NCBI GenBank assembly: GCA_021784635.1
Contig: JAJYHS010000166.1
Location: 1 to 11,733, forward strand
Source: a bacterium
Lineage (GTDB): Bacteria; Bdellovibrionota; Bdellovibrionia; Bdellovibrionales; UBA1609
DNA length: 11,733 bases
Direction: 5' to 3'
Shown here: piece after piece, positions 6,317 through 11,733 of the stretch
Layout of the letters: each line of letters begins with the position of its first letter
How positions within the stretch are numbered: the stretch's first letter is position 1
The notes under the pieces: model-generated
Database searches by the model: none
What the model was told of the DNA's origin: nothing
The model's input: only the letters and a program-made list of their open reading frames with translations
Made by a program: the position numbers and the translations under genes

Positions 6317-6655
6317 ATGCAGCCGCAAGAATTCGATTTACCACCGCAACAAATTTCGTCCGGCTTTTCGGATTTATTGTACGAATTTAGGGACAGAACG
6401 CGGACGTCAACGAAGGTTGACGAAATTGATTTAAAATTCCGAACTTCGGACATTTACTTTTACACTTGCGAAGTGGGCAACAAATATTTGATGATGCTGG
6501 CGGTGTACAATCGTCTGCACGGATCATGGCGATATTTTCTAAAATCCGGACTACCGGCGCGAAATTTGGTCAAACATTTTTGCGAAAAATATGGGTTTGA
6601 GGATGCCGCAAAACCGTTCCACGAACGGCGGCTAAACGAGGCCCATGCAACCTAA
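6317..6655 (+). CDS. hypothetical 112-residue protein under a sigma54 promoter
   Basis: Not recognised. No signal peptide or transmembrane segment is evident, so it is probably cytoplasmic. The N-terminus is Gln/Pro-rich (MQPQEFDLPPQQ). Residues 13-55 are charged with alternating hydrophobics (FRDRTRTSTKVDEIDLKFR, then YFYTCEV). Residues 56-80 are more hydrophobic (KYLMMLAVYN), and the tail is basic and His-containing. The start is well supported by AAGGAG (6302-6307) 9 nt before ATG 6317. It is a single-gene unit, isolated from the preceding operon by a strong terminator and converging on the B12-binding gene with an 18-bp gap. Sigma54 control points to a conditionally expressed product (for example nitrogen, motility or envelope stress related), but which one cannot be inferred. 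Confidence 0.75.
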   Translation: MQPQEFDLPPQQISSGFSDLLYEFRDRTRTSTKVDEIDLKFRTSDIYFYTCEVGNKYLMMLAVYNRLHGSWRYFLKSGLPARNLVKHFCEKYGFEDAAKPFHERRLNEAHAT

Positions 6656-6673
6656 CGACAAATAGTCACGGCA

Positions 6674-7069
6674 TCATGACTGAGCCACGATTTCATTTAC
6701 ACGGGACACAATGTCTTTGATGGGCGTGCCGGGGCCGAAAACTGCGGCCACTCCCAAAGTCAGAAGTTCACTCGAATCGTCCGACGGGATAATTCCACCA
6801 ACAAAAATCGGCTTTGTTACTTTATGCTTTTTAAACAAGCGTTGAATTTCTGTCACAAGCGGCAAATGCGCGCCCGACAAGATCGATAACCCAACAATGT
6901 CGACATCTTCTTGAATCGCCGCAGTCACGATCATTTCGGGAGTTTGATGAAGGCCGGTGTAGATAACTTCGAATCCCGCGTCACGAAGACCTCGCGCGAC
7001 AACTTTGGCGCCGCGGTCATGGCCATCGAGTCCGGGTTTTGCTATAAGCACTCTTTTAGGAATGAACAT
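6674..7069 (-). CDS. cobalamin-binding subunit, methylmalonyl-CoA mutase C-terminal type
   Basis: A stand-alone B12-binding protein of 131 residues, the size of the separate small subunits that pair with an acyl-CoA mutase catalytic chain (methylmalonyl-CoA, or related isobutyryl-/ethylmalonyl-CoA mutases). It shows the full base-off cobalamin motif: D15-x-H17-x-x-G20 in GLDGHDRG, with H17 the lower axial ligand to cobalt; S62-I-L64 in LSILSG; and G91-G92 in FVGGIIP. It opens directly with the Rossmann-like beta strand (KRVLIAKPG), leaving no room for a catalytic barrel, which must be encoded elsewhere. Methylmalonyl-CoA mutase is the likeliest partner: the divergent acyl-CoA dehydrogenase and nearby ETF-QO fit branched-chain amino acid degradation feeding propionyl-CoA to succinyl-CoA. 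No clear Shine-Dalgarno precedes ATG 7069. Confidence 0.9.
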   Translation of the reverse strand: MFIPKRVLIAKPGLDGHDRGAKVVARGLRDAGFEVIYTGLHQTPEMIVTAAIQEDVDIVGLSILSGAHLPLVTEIQRLFKKHKVTKPIFVGGIIPSDDSSELLTLGVAAVFGPGTPIKDIVSRVNEIVAQS

Positions 7070-7088
7070 AGTTGCAGTTTAAGATATA

Positions 7089-7110
7089 AAAAGGTGTCTG
7101 GCATCCTTTT
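7089..7110. promoter_or_regulatory. imperfect palindrome in the divergent B12-subunit/dehydrogenase promoter region
   Basis: AAAAGG (7089-7094) and CCTTTT (7105-7110) are exact inverted arms around TGTCTGGCAT. One base short of a longer palindrome (GGTGTC-TG-GCACC with an extra T), it lies in the only control region shared by the two divergent genes. It could be an operator or a degenerate copy of a dispersed intergenic palindrome. It does not look like a terminator for either flanking gene, since both run away from it. Confidence 0.35.
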
Positions 7111-7170
7111 GTAACGCAGATGCGAAACGGGCACACGGCAAGTCAACTGACATCGCCAAGGAGCACAACA

Positions 7171-8328
7171 ATGAGCGAAATCAGCGTAAATCCCCTAACA
7201 GTTCTAACTGAAGACGAAGTCGCGTTCAAAGAAGCTGTGCGCGAATTTGCCGAAAATGAAATTCGCCCCCTTGTCGCAAAAATGGATCACGAAGCAAAGA
7301 TGGACCCAAACCTTGTCAAAAAACTTTTTGAAATGGGAGTTATGGGCATTGAAACTCCCGAAAGATGGGGCGGCGCCGGTTCGACTTTCACTATGGCGTG
7401 CCTTGCCGTTGAAGAATTAGCTCGCGTCGATGGCTCCGTGAGCGTCATGGTCGACGTGCAAAATACGTTGGTCACGAATGCTCTACTCAAATGGACCAAT
7501 GATCAACAAAAAGATAAATATTTGCCGCTTCTCGCACAAAAATGGGTGGGAGCATATTGTTTAAGTGAAAGCTCGTCGGGTTCGGATGCCTTTGCGCTCA
7601 AACTGCGCGCCGAAGATAAAGGTGATCACTATTTACTCAACGGCCACAAACTTTGGATCACGAATGCTAATGAAGCCTCGCTCTATCTTGTATTTGCCAA
7701 TATTGACCCGAGCAAAGGCTACAAAGGCATAACCGCTTTTATAGTGGAGCGTGAATTCTCTGGTTTCAAAGTAGGCAAGAAAGAAGACAAACTCGGCATC
7801 CGCGCGAGTTCGACTTGCGAGTTGATTTTTGAAAACTGCCGCGTCCCTAAAGAAAATGTAGTTGGTGAAATCGGCAAAGGTTATAAAATTGCCATCGAAA
7901 CGTTGAATGAGGGCCGCATCGGTATCGGCGCGCAAATGCTCGGAATTGCCGAAGGTGCGTTTGAAGCAACCGTCAAATACATTAAATCGCGCGAACAGTT
8001 TGGCAAGTCCCTTGCACAATTTCAAGGAGTGCAATTTCAAATCGCCGAAATGCGCACCCAACTCGAAGCGATTCGACTAATGGTTTACAATGCCGCTCGT
8101 CTCAAAGACGCACATAAAGACTTTTTACGCGAAGCTGCGATGGCAAAGTTATTCGCGTCACGCGCTGCCGAAAAAATATGTTCCATCGGGGTCGACCTTT
8201 TTGGCGGCAACGGTTTTACAAAAGAATACCCCATCGAAAAGTATTACCGCGATGCCAAAATCGGACAAATTTACGAAGGCACTTCGAATATGCAGCTCCA
8301 GACCATCGCTAAGATGGAATTGGGGTAA
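7171..8328 (+). CDS. short/branched-chain acyl-CoA dehydrogenase
   Basis: FAD-dependent cytoplasmic enzyme that introduces the alpha-beta double bond into an acyl-CoA and passes electrons to ETF. The 385 residues are the standard length and resemble the short/branched-chain (2-methylbutyryl/isobutyryl) group throughout: IETPERWGGAG (60-70), YCLSESSSGSDAFALKLRA (129-147), LWITNANEA for flavin binding (161-169), KLGIRASST (207-215), LNEGRIGIGAQMLG (245-258), QFGKSLAQFQGVQ (276-288), LFGGNGFTKEYPIEKYYRDA (343-362), and IYEGTSNMQ (367-375) with E369 in the position of the catalytic base. The exact substrate is inferred. ATG 7171 is preferred to the upstream in-frame ATG at 7120, because AAGGAG (7158-7163) lies 7 nt before it. 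It is divergent from the B12-binding subunit and needs the ETF-QO encoded downstream at 10530. Confidence 0.95.
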   Translation: MSEISVNPLTVLTEDEVAFKEAVREFAENEIRPLVAKMDHEAKMDPNLVKKLFEMGVMGIETPERWGGAGSTFTMACLAVEELARVDGSVSVMVDVQNTLVTNALLKWTNDQQKDKYLPLLAQKWVGAYCLSESSSGSDAFALKLRAEDKGDHYLLNGHKLWITNANEASLYLVFANIDPSKGYKGITAFIVEREFSGFKVGKKEDKLGIRASSTCELIFENCRVPKENVVGEIGKGYKIAIETLNEGRIGIGAQMLGIAEGAFEATVKYIKSREQFGKSLAQFQGVQFQIAEMRTQLEAIRLMVYNAARLKDAHKDFLREAAMAKLFASRAAEKICSIGVDLFGGNGFTKEYPIEKYYRDAKIGQIYEGTSNMQLQTIAKMELG

Positions 8329-8331
8329 GCA

Positions 8332-8380
8332 GCCGCTACTTGTTTACTGCAATGCATTCCGCATTCATAGCGGCAATTTT
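8332..8380 (+). terminator. possible terminator of the acyl-CoA dehydrogenase gene
   Basis: GCCGCTA (8332-8338) and TAGCGGC (8368-8374) form a 7-bp outer stem. Inside the loop, AATGC (8351-8355) and GCATT (8361-8365) form a second 5-bp stem. AATTTTCTT follows. The structure begins 4 bp after the stop codon. The long interior loop makes it a weak intrinsic terminator. Confidence 0.4.
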
Positions 8381-8583
8381 CTTCATGGAGCCTTCGCTCA
8401 CGAATTTGACACTCGCTTATTACTTCGACGCTTCAAAATGAGACTGTAAAACCCAACCTACGAAAATCACTGAAAAGTGCCGATGGTGTAGGTGTTGCAT
8501 ACTATTATAGTTGGGGATGTGCGGCAGCCAGATTCGTGCGGTTTAACACTCTATTAGGCTGCCTGCGCACAAGGGGAATACAA
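8381..8583 (+). other. intergenic region before the lipoprotein pair
   Basis: No gene is supported here. It contains an 11-bp perfect palindrome ACTATTATAGT (8501-8511), which includes -10-like hexamers but lacks a convincing -35. Further on is an inverted repeat, GTGCGGCAGCC (8519-8529) with GGCTGC-CTG-CGCAC (8557-8570, 3-nt bulge). If transcribed, the repeat would form an 11-bp hairpin with a 27-nt loop directly upstream of the Shine-Dalgarno AAGGGG (8571-8576). Confidence 0.4.
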
Positions 8584-9648
8584 ATGCAAGTCTCATCTCG
8601 ATACACATTAACTATCGCCTCAGTTGTCGCAGTGACGACGCTTGCCCTGTTTAACAATTGCGGGCAGGTGAAATTCAGTTCGACTCCGAACGCAAATCAA
8701 CAATCTCCTAGCGCACAAGGTACGACAACCCCGACGACCAGCAATAACGGCGGCGGCACAACCTCAACTCCGCCACCACCAGTAGTTTGCAACCCGTTCG
8801 GTGGGGGCGGCTCTGCAACTTCAACTGAAGGGCTTGAAGCAAATGACGTATATTACGTGGATCAATCACAAATCCCGCCCGTTCCGGCGAATGACTCGTC
8901 ATGGTCGTGGAATTCAACATACATTTCAAATGCCATCCAAAACTCGGTCGAAAATTTGCTCAATCCGGTAAATATTGTGACGGCCTCAGGCGCGCCACTC
9001 ATACTTTCTTCGGCAGTAAATCTATTTTTACCCGACATCAATTACCCCGACATGTACTTCACACAAGGTTTCGTCAACGCGGCAAATGGTCAGGCTTTGC
9101 AAGATGCCAGCGGCAATACTTTAACAAGTTACTTTGGTTTTCGCCTTAAAAGTAATTTTGTCGCGGGCAATTGGGCTCCTGGCGATTATCAAATCGCGAT
9201 ACTTTCGGATGACGGGTCGATTCTGACTATGACCGGCGCCGCGAGCGACGGTTCAAATTTTGTCATTAACGACGACGGTTTTCACTCAATGCAAATGGCC
9301 TGTTCGACACAGACGATTCACGTTACGGCGAACTCCGAGTTCCCGCTTACGTTTGATTACATGCAGGGACCGCCTATCACTATTGGCATGATCATGCTCT
9401 ATCGCCCGGTTTCAGTTGCCGGCACTGCGCAGGATCCTCTTTGTGGTCAGGGTGGCGGCAGCGATTCGTATTTTTTCTTAGATCACAACGGTTCAACGCC
9501 GATTAATCCATCCGAACCGCAAGCGCCGTACTTACAATTAACTGGCCCGTTTAACCCATCCACCGGTTCCGGCGGCTGGGCGCCAGTCGAAGCGAATCAC
9601 TTTGTGCTACCGTCAAACAATACCAATCCGTGCGCCGGTACCGATTAA
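8584..9648 (+). CDS. lipoprotein with PA14-like domain
   Basis: Probable surface or periplasmic lipoprotein of 354 residues. The signal peptide ends LALFNNCG, with C26 as the likely lipidated cysteine. F-N-N-C departs from the usual L-A-G-C but recurs in the next gene. A low-complexity Thr/Ser/Gly/Pro linker follows (40-80, including PPPP at 63-66). Residues about 153-275 resemble a PA14/GLEYA-type beta domain: PDMYFTQGF, YFGFRLKSNFVAG, GDYQIAILSDDGSILTM (200-216), INDDGFHSM (228-236), and PLTFDYMQGPP before a final strand IGMIMLYRP. PA14 domains often bind sugars in adhesins and glycosidases, so a carbohydrate-binding or attachment role is inferred. No catalytic domain is seen. ATG 8584 has AAGGGG 7 nt upstream, and the in-frame GTG at 8536 is rejected. 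It precedes a second lipoprotein by 26 bp, probably in one operon. Confidence 0.8.
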   Translation: MQVSSRYTLTIASVVAVTTLALFNNCGQVKFSSTPNANQQSPSAQGTTTPTTSNNGGGTTSTPPPPVVCNPFGGGGSATSTEGLEANDVYYVDQSQIPPVPANDSSWSWNSTYISNAIQNSVENLLNPVNIVTASGAPLILSSAVNLFLPDINYPDMYFTQGFVNAANGQALQDASGNTLTSYFGFRLKSNFVAGNWAPGDYQIAILSDDGSILTMTGAASDGSNFVINDDGFHSMQMACSTQTIHVTANSEFPLTFDYMQGPPITIGMIMLYRPVSVAGTAQDPLCGQGGGSDSYFFLDHNGSTPINPSEPQAPYLQLTGPFNPSTGSGGWAPVEANHFVLPSNNTNPCAGTD

Positions 9649-9674
9649 TTTTTGATACAGGGGGAGAAGATTTT

Positions 9675-10478
9675 ATGATTAACAAACTTATTATCATAGG
9701 GGCCTGCGTGACCATCATCTTGCTCTTTCAGAACTGCGCGAAAAACCCAAATCTAAATCTGAATTCCCAAACTAGCGCGAGCATGAGTCCAACCCCGAAT
9801 TTGTCGGCTTGCTCACAAACAGCGGCACCGCAATTTCAAGCAACACCGCAAAACGTCAGTGTAACTGCCGGTCAACCCGTGAATGTAACAGTCGCAGTTT
9901 CACCCACTAATAATTTAACGTTTGCTTGGCAGCTCAACGGAGTCGGCATTAACGACACGACCAATACACTGTCGATAGCATCGGCGACCTCCGCTGACTC
10001 CGGGCAATACACCCTTACCGTATCAAGCCCCTGCTACCCTTCTATCAACACAAGCTTTACTGTGACCGTTTCAGCACCTGCGGCTGCGGTCGCGGCACCG
10101 GTCATCACTTCCGCACCGGCAAACGTCGCGGGAGTCTACAATGTCAATTTGAATCAATTTTTAGTTCCAGCAGACACAACATCGCCGTTTAATACCGTCA
10201 CGTTTAGCGTTGCGGCAACCGGCGCAAACCTGGCTTATCAATGGTACCATATCGATTCGTCAGGTACTGTTTCAGCAATCACCGGTGCCACCCAACCCAC
10301 CTACACTTTTAACTTAAATTCGTTTGGTGAAGGTGGAACATATAAAGTCGTCGTTTCAAATTCGGGAGGCTCAACTTCCGCACAAGCTCAACTCACGGTG
10401 ACTCTCCGAAATATAACGACCACCCGATGTAATTTGCAGCAACGCGGAATGCGAATTGCCGATTGCTATCTACCATGA
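9675..10478 (+). CDS. lipoprotein with two Ig-like domains
   Basis: Probable exported lipoprotein of 267 residues. After MINKLIIIG, a hydrophobic segment ends LLFQNCAK, making C21 the likely lipidated cysteine with the same F-x-N-C pattern as the preceding protein. A Ser/Asn/Pro-rich linker spans 22-50. Domain 1 (about 51-133) has the Ig-fold pattern: a strand with NVSVTAGQPVNVTVAV, the core Trp in FAWQLNG, and the tyrosine-corner motif DSGQYTLTV (108-116). Domain 2 (about 142-245) repeats it: LAYQWYHID (186-194) and GGTYKVVVSNSGGSTSA (220-236). The C-terminal tail has two Cys (C252, C264). Such proteins usually mediate binding or adhesion at the surface, and the partner is unknown. ATG 9675 is served by GGGGAG about 8 nt upstream rather than the in-frame start at 9630 inside the previous gene. 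Confidence 0.82.
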   Translation: MINKLIIIGACVTIILLFQNCAKNPNLNLNSQTSASMSPTPNLSACSQTAAPQFQATPQNVSVTAGQPVNVTVAVSPTNNLTFAWQLNGVGINDTTNTLSIASATSADSGQYTLTVSSPCYPSINTSFTVTVSAPAAAVAAPVITSAPANVAGVYNVNLNQFLVPADTTSPFNTVTFSVAATGANLAYQWYHIDSSGTVSAITGATQPTYTFNLNSFGEGGTYKVVVSNSGGSTSAQAQLTVTLRNITTTRCNLQQRGMRIADCYLP

Positions 10479-10483
10479 CGCGC

Positions 10484-10507
10484 GCCTAACGTGCTTGCGC
10501 GTTAGGC
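10484..10507 (+). terminator. GC-rich hairpin after the lipoprotein pair
   Basis: GCCTAACG (10484-10491) pairs perfectly with CGTTAGGC (10500-10507) around an 8-nt loop, starting 6 bp after the stop at 10478. No T-tract follows, so it may be a weak or Rho-assisted terminator or an mRNA 3' stabiliser. An alternative pairing, ACGCGC (10478-10483) with GCGCGT (10497-10502), is mutually exclusive with it. Confidence 0.4.
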
Positions 10508-10515
10508 CGACCAGC

Positions 10516-10537
10516 GGCAACATCACGTCATGTTGCC
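10516..10537 (+). promoter_or_regulatory. hairpin that pairs the ETF-QO start codon
   Basis: GGCAACAT (10516-10523) and ATGTTGCC (10530-10537) form a perfect 8-bp stem with a 6-nt loop. The ATG of the ETF-QO gene is the first three bases of the 3' arm. No good Shine-Dalgarno is visible upstream. In mRNA this would hide the initiation codon and could limit or control translation. The following A-run rules out an intrinsic terminator on either strand. Confidence 0.5.
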
Positions 10538-11733
10538 AAAAAAATACCAACCCGAAATAGATCTGAAAAAATTAATTGTTCAAGCCGGCGCAACCGCAAA
10601 CGACGAAACCGTTCCACTTGATGTCTTGTTCGTCGGTGGCGGCCCGTGCGGATTAGCCGGCGCCATACGTCTTGCACAACTCGCACAACAAAACGGCATG
10701 GCTGAGCTACAAATCGGCGTACTTGAAAAAGCGGCGAATCTCGGTGCTCAAACGCTTTCTGGAGCGGTGATTAACCCGCGGGCATGGCGCGAACTCTTCC
10801 CCTATATGCCTGAAACCGAATATCCATTCCGGCGAAAAGTCGAAGGCGAAGCCGTGTATTTTCTCAACGAAACCGGCCAAATGCGTATTCCCACGCCGCC
10901 CACGATGCGCAACCACGGTAACTATTCGGCCTCGCTTTGCGAGGTTGTTCGCTTCATGGGCAAAAAAGCCGAAGAACTTGGTGTGAACATTCTGACGAGC
11001 TTCCCGGCAGACGCTTTGCTTATGAACGGTACATCTGTGCTCGGCGTGCGAACGACGCCCGCCGGCCTTACGCGCGATGGTCAACCTGGCTCGCAATATA
11101 TGCCGCCGACCGATATCACGGCCAAAGTCACCGTGATTTGTGACGGAACCCGAAGCGCCCTGTCTCAGGCCTATCAAAAATGGCAACAAATCGAATCGGA
11201 GCATCCACAAATTTACGCGCTCGGGGTCAAAGAAGTTTGGCATGTGAAAAAAGCGCCGAAAGAAATTATTCACACGATGGGTTTTCCGTTGCCGCTTGAT
11301 TGTTTTGGCGGCAGTTTTCTTTACCCGATGGCCGATGACCAAATCGCCTTCGGATTAGTCGTAGGACTTGATTACAAACCCGCGCAACTCGACACCCACA
11401 AACTATTGCAACGGTTGAAGCGCCATCCGCTTTTTGCGCAATTTCTCGAAGGTGGAGAAGTGCAAGAATGGGGAGCCAAAACCATCCCCGAAGGTGGCTA
11501 CAATTCACTGCCCAAACGTCTTCACGGTGACGGCGTAATTCTCGCCGGTGACGCCGCCGGATTCGTGAATGTCCCCGCCTTGAAGGGCATTCATTACGCC
11601 ATGAAGTCAGGAATGCTTGCCGCCGAAACTATTTTTGCAGCCTTGAAAAATTCACCGGCCGAATCCACTGACACCCTGCCATCGTCAGCACTGAAATCGT
11701 ACGACGAGGCAATTTTCTCTTCATATATAGCGC
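10530..11733 (+). CDS. electron transfer flavoprotein:ubiquinone oxidoreductase (3' truncated by window edge)
   Basis: Membrane-associated FAD/Fe-S enzyme that takes electrons from reduced ETF, filled by acyl-CoA dehydrogenases, and passes them to quinone. 401 codons are present. The family is typically about 550 residues, so the C-terminal ferredoxin-like 4Fe-4S region lies beyond the window. Visible features: FAD-binding dinucleotide fold DVLFVGGGPCGLAGA (31-45), GAQTLSGAVINPRA (72-85), IPTPPTMRNHGNYSASLC (120-137), KEVWHV (234-239), GSFLYPMADDQIAFGLVVGLD (261-281), WGAKTIPEGGYNSLPK (314-329), ILAGDAAGFVNVPALKG (337-353) with D341 as second FAD contact, and HYAMKSGMLAAE (355-366). The start is ATG 10530: it is the first in-frame ATG after a TAG at 10503, although it lies in a hairpin and lacks a clear Shine-Dalgarno. 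It follows the lipoprotein pair by 51 bp and functionally matches the acyl-CoA dehydrogenase at 7171. Confidence 0.93.
   Translation, partial: MLPKKYQPEIDLKKLIVQAGATANDETVPLDVLFVGGGPCGLAGAIRLAQLAQQNGMAELQIGVLEKAANLGAQTLSGAVINPRAWRELFPYMPETEYPFRRKVEGEAVYFLNETGQMRIPTPPTMRNHGNYSASLCEVVRFMGKKAEELGVNILTSFPADALLMNGTSVLGVRTTPAGLTRDGQPGSQYMPPTDITAKVTVICDGTRSALSQAYQKWQQIESEHPQIYALGVKEVWHVKKAPKEIIHTMGFPLPLDCFGGSFLYPMADDQIAFGLVVGLDYKPAQLDTHKLLQRLKRHPLFAQFLEGGEVQEWGAKTIPEGGYNSLPKRLHGDGVILAGDAAGFVNVPALKGIHYAMKSGMLAAETIFAALKNSPAESTDTLPSSALKSYDEAIFSSYIA

Noticed and set aside
6664..6681. AGTCA/TGACT hairpin between the convergent sigma54-driven gene and the B12 gene as a bidirectional terminator.
   Set aside because: The stem is only 5 bp with an 8-nt loop and has no T-tract on either side.
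7633..8061. Minus-strand frame of 142 codons.
   Set aside because: It is fully inside the acyl-CoA dehydrogenase gene and is an antisense shadow with no initiation signals.
10484..10507. Resemblance to an integron attC site: GCCTAAC ... GTTAGGC fits the RYYYAAC and GTTRRRY core boxes.
   Set aside because: Total length is only 24 bp with no internal L boxes or extrahelical bases, no integrase or gene cassette is nearby, and flanking genes are chromosomal housekeeping or surface genes.
10707..11342. Long open frame of 211 codons on the minus strand.
   Set aside because: It lies entirely within the ETF-QO gene, whose plus-strand product shows unmistakable family motifs; the minus product is Arg/His-rich and resembles nothing.

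Overview
The window looks like chromosomal DNA from a predatory or related bacterium of the Bdellovibrionota. This rests on three things seen together: a TIGR02147-type regulator coupled to a secreted protein, two lipoproteins whose signal peptides end in F-N/Q-N-C, and a set of amino-acid and acyl-CoA catabolism genes. The assignment is by gene style only. No rRNA or tRNA gene, CRISPR array, transposase or phage gene is visible.

Layout from left to right. Positions 1-100 hold the 3' end of a plus-strand gene, converging on glyQS (glycyl-tRNA synthetase, minus strand, 122-1471), which has its own sigma70-like promoter. Upstream on the minus strand are a possible 39-residue ORF (1565-1684) and a small secreted protein made of three 50-residue cysteine repeats (1794-2309). 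A divergent plus-strand HD-domain phosphohydrolase of the dGTPase/SAMHD1-like class follows (2407-3834). Next is a two-gene module: a TIGR02147-family regulator (3967-4860), preceded by a perfect 10-bp-arm palindrome, overlapping by 4 bp a secreted protein with an HEALH motif (4857-6197). A strong hairpin terminator closes the module, and 5 bp later a sigma54 (-24/-12) promoter drives an unrecognised 112-residue protein (6317-6655).

The right half centres on acyl-CoA metabolism. A stand-alone cobalamin-binding subunit of methylmalonyl-CoA mutase type (6674-7069, minus) is divergent from a short/branched-chain acyl-CoA dehydrogenase (7171-8328). After two lipoproteins, one with a PA14-like domain and one with Ig-like domains (8584-9648 and 9675-10478), comes the ETF:ubiquinone oxidoreductase (10530 to the window end, truncated by the edge). 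The dehydrogenase, ETF-QO and B12 subunit fit one route: branched-chain amino acids are oxidised, electrons pass through ETF to quinone, and the propionyl-CoA product goes through methylmalonyl-CoA to succinyl-CoA.

No clear new defence or mobile system was found. The most useful leads are the autoregulated-looking TIGR02147/secreted-protein module, the sigma54-driven orphan, the triple-repeat secreted protein, and a hairpin that base-pairs the ETF-QO start codon.
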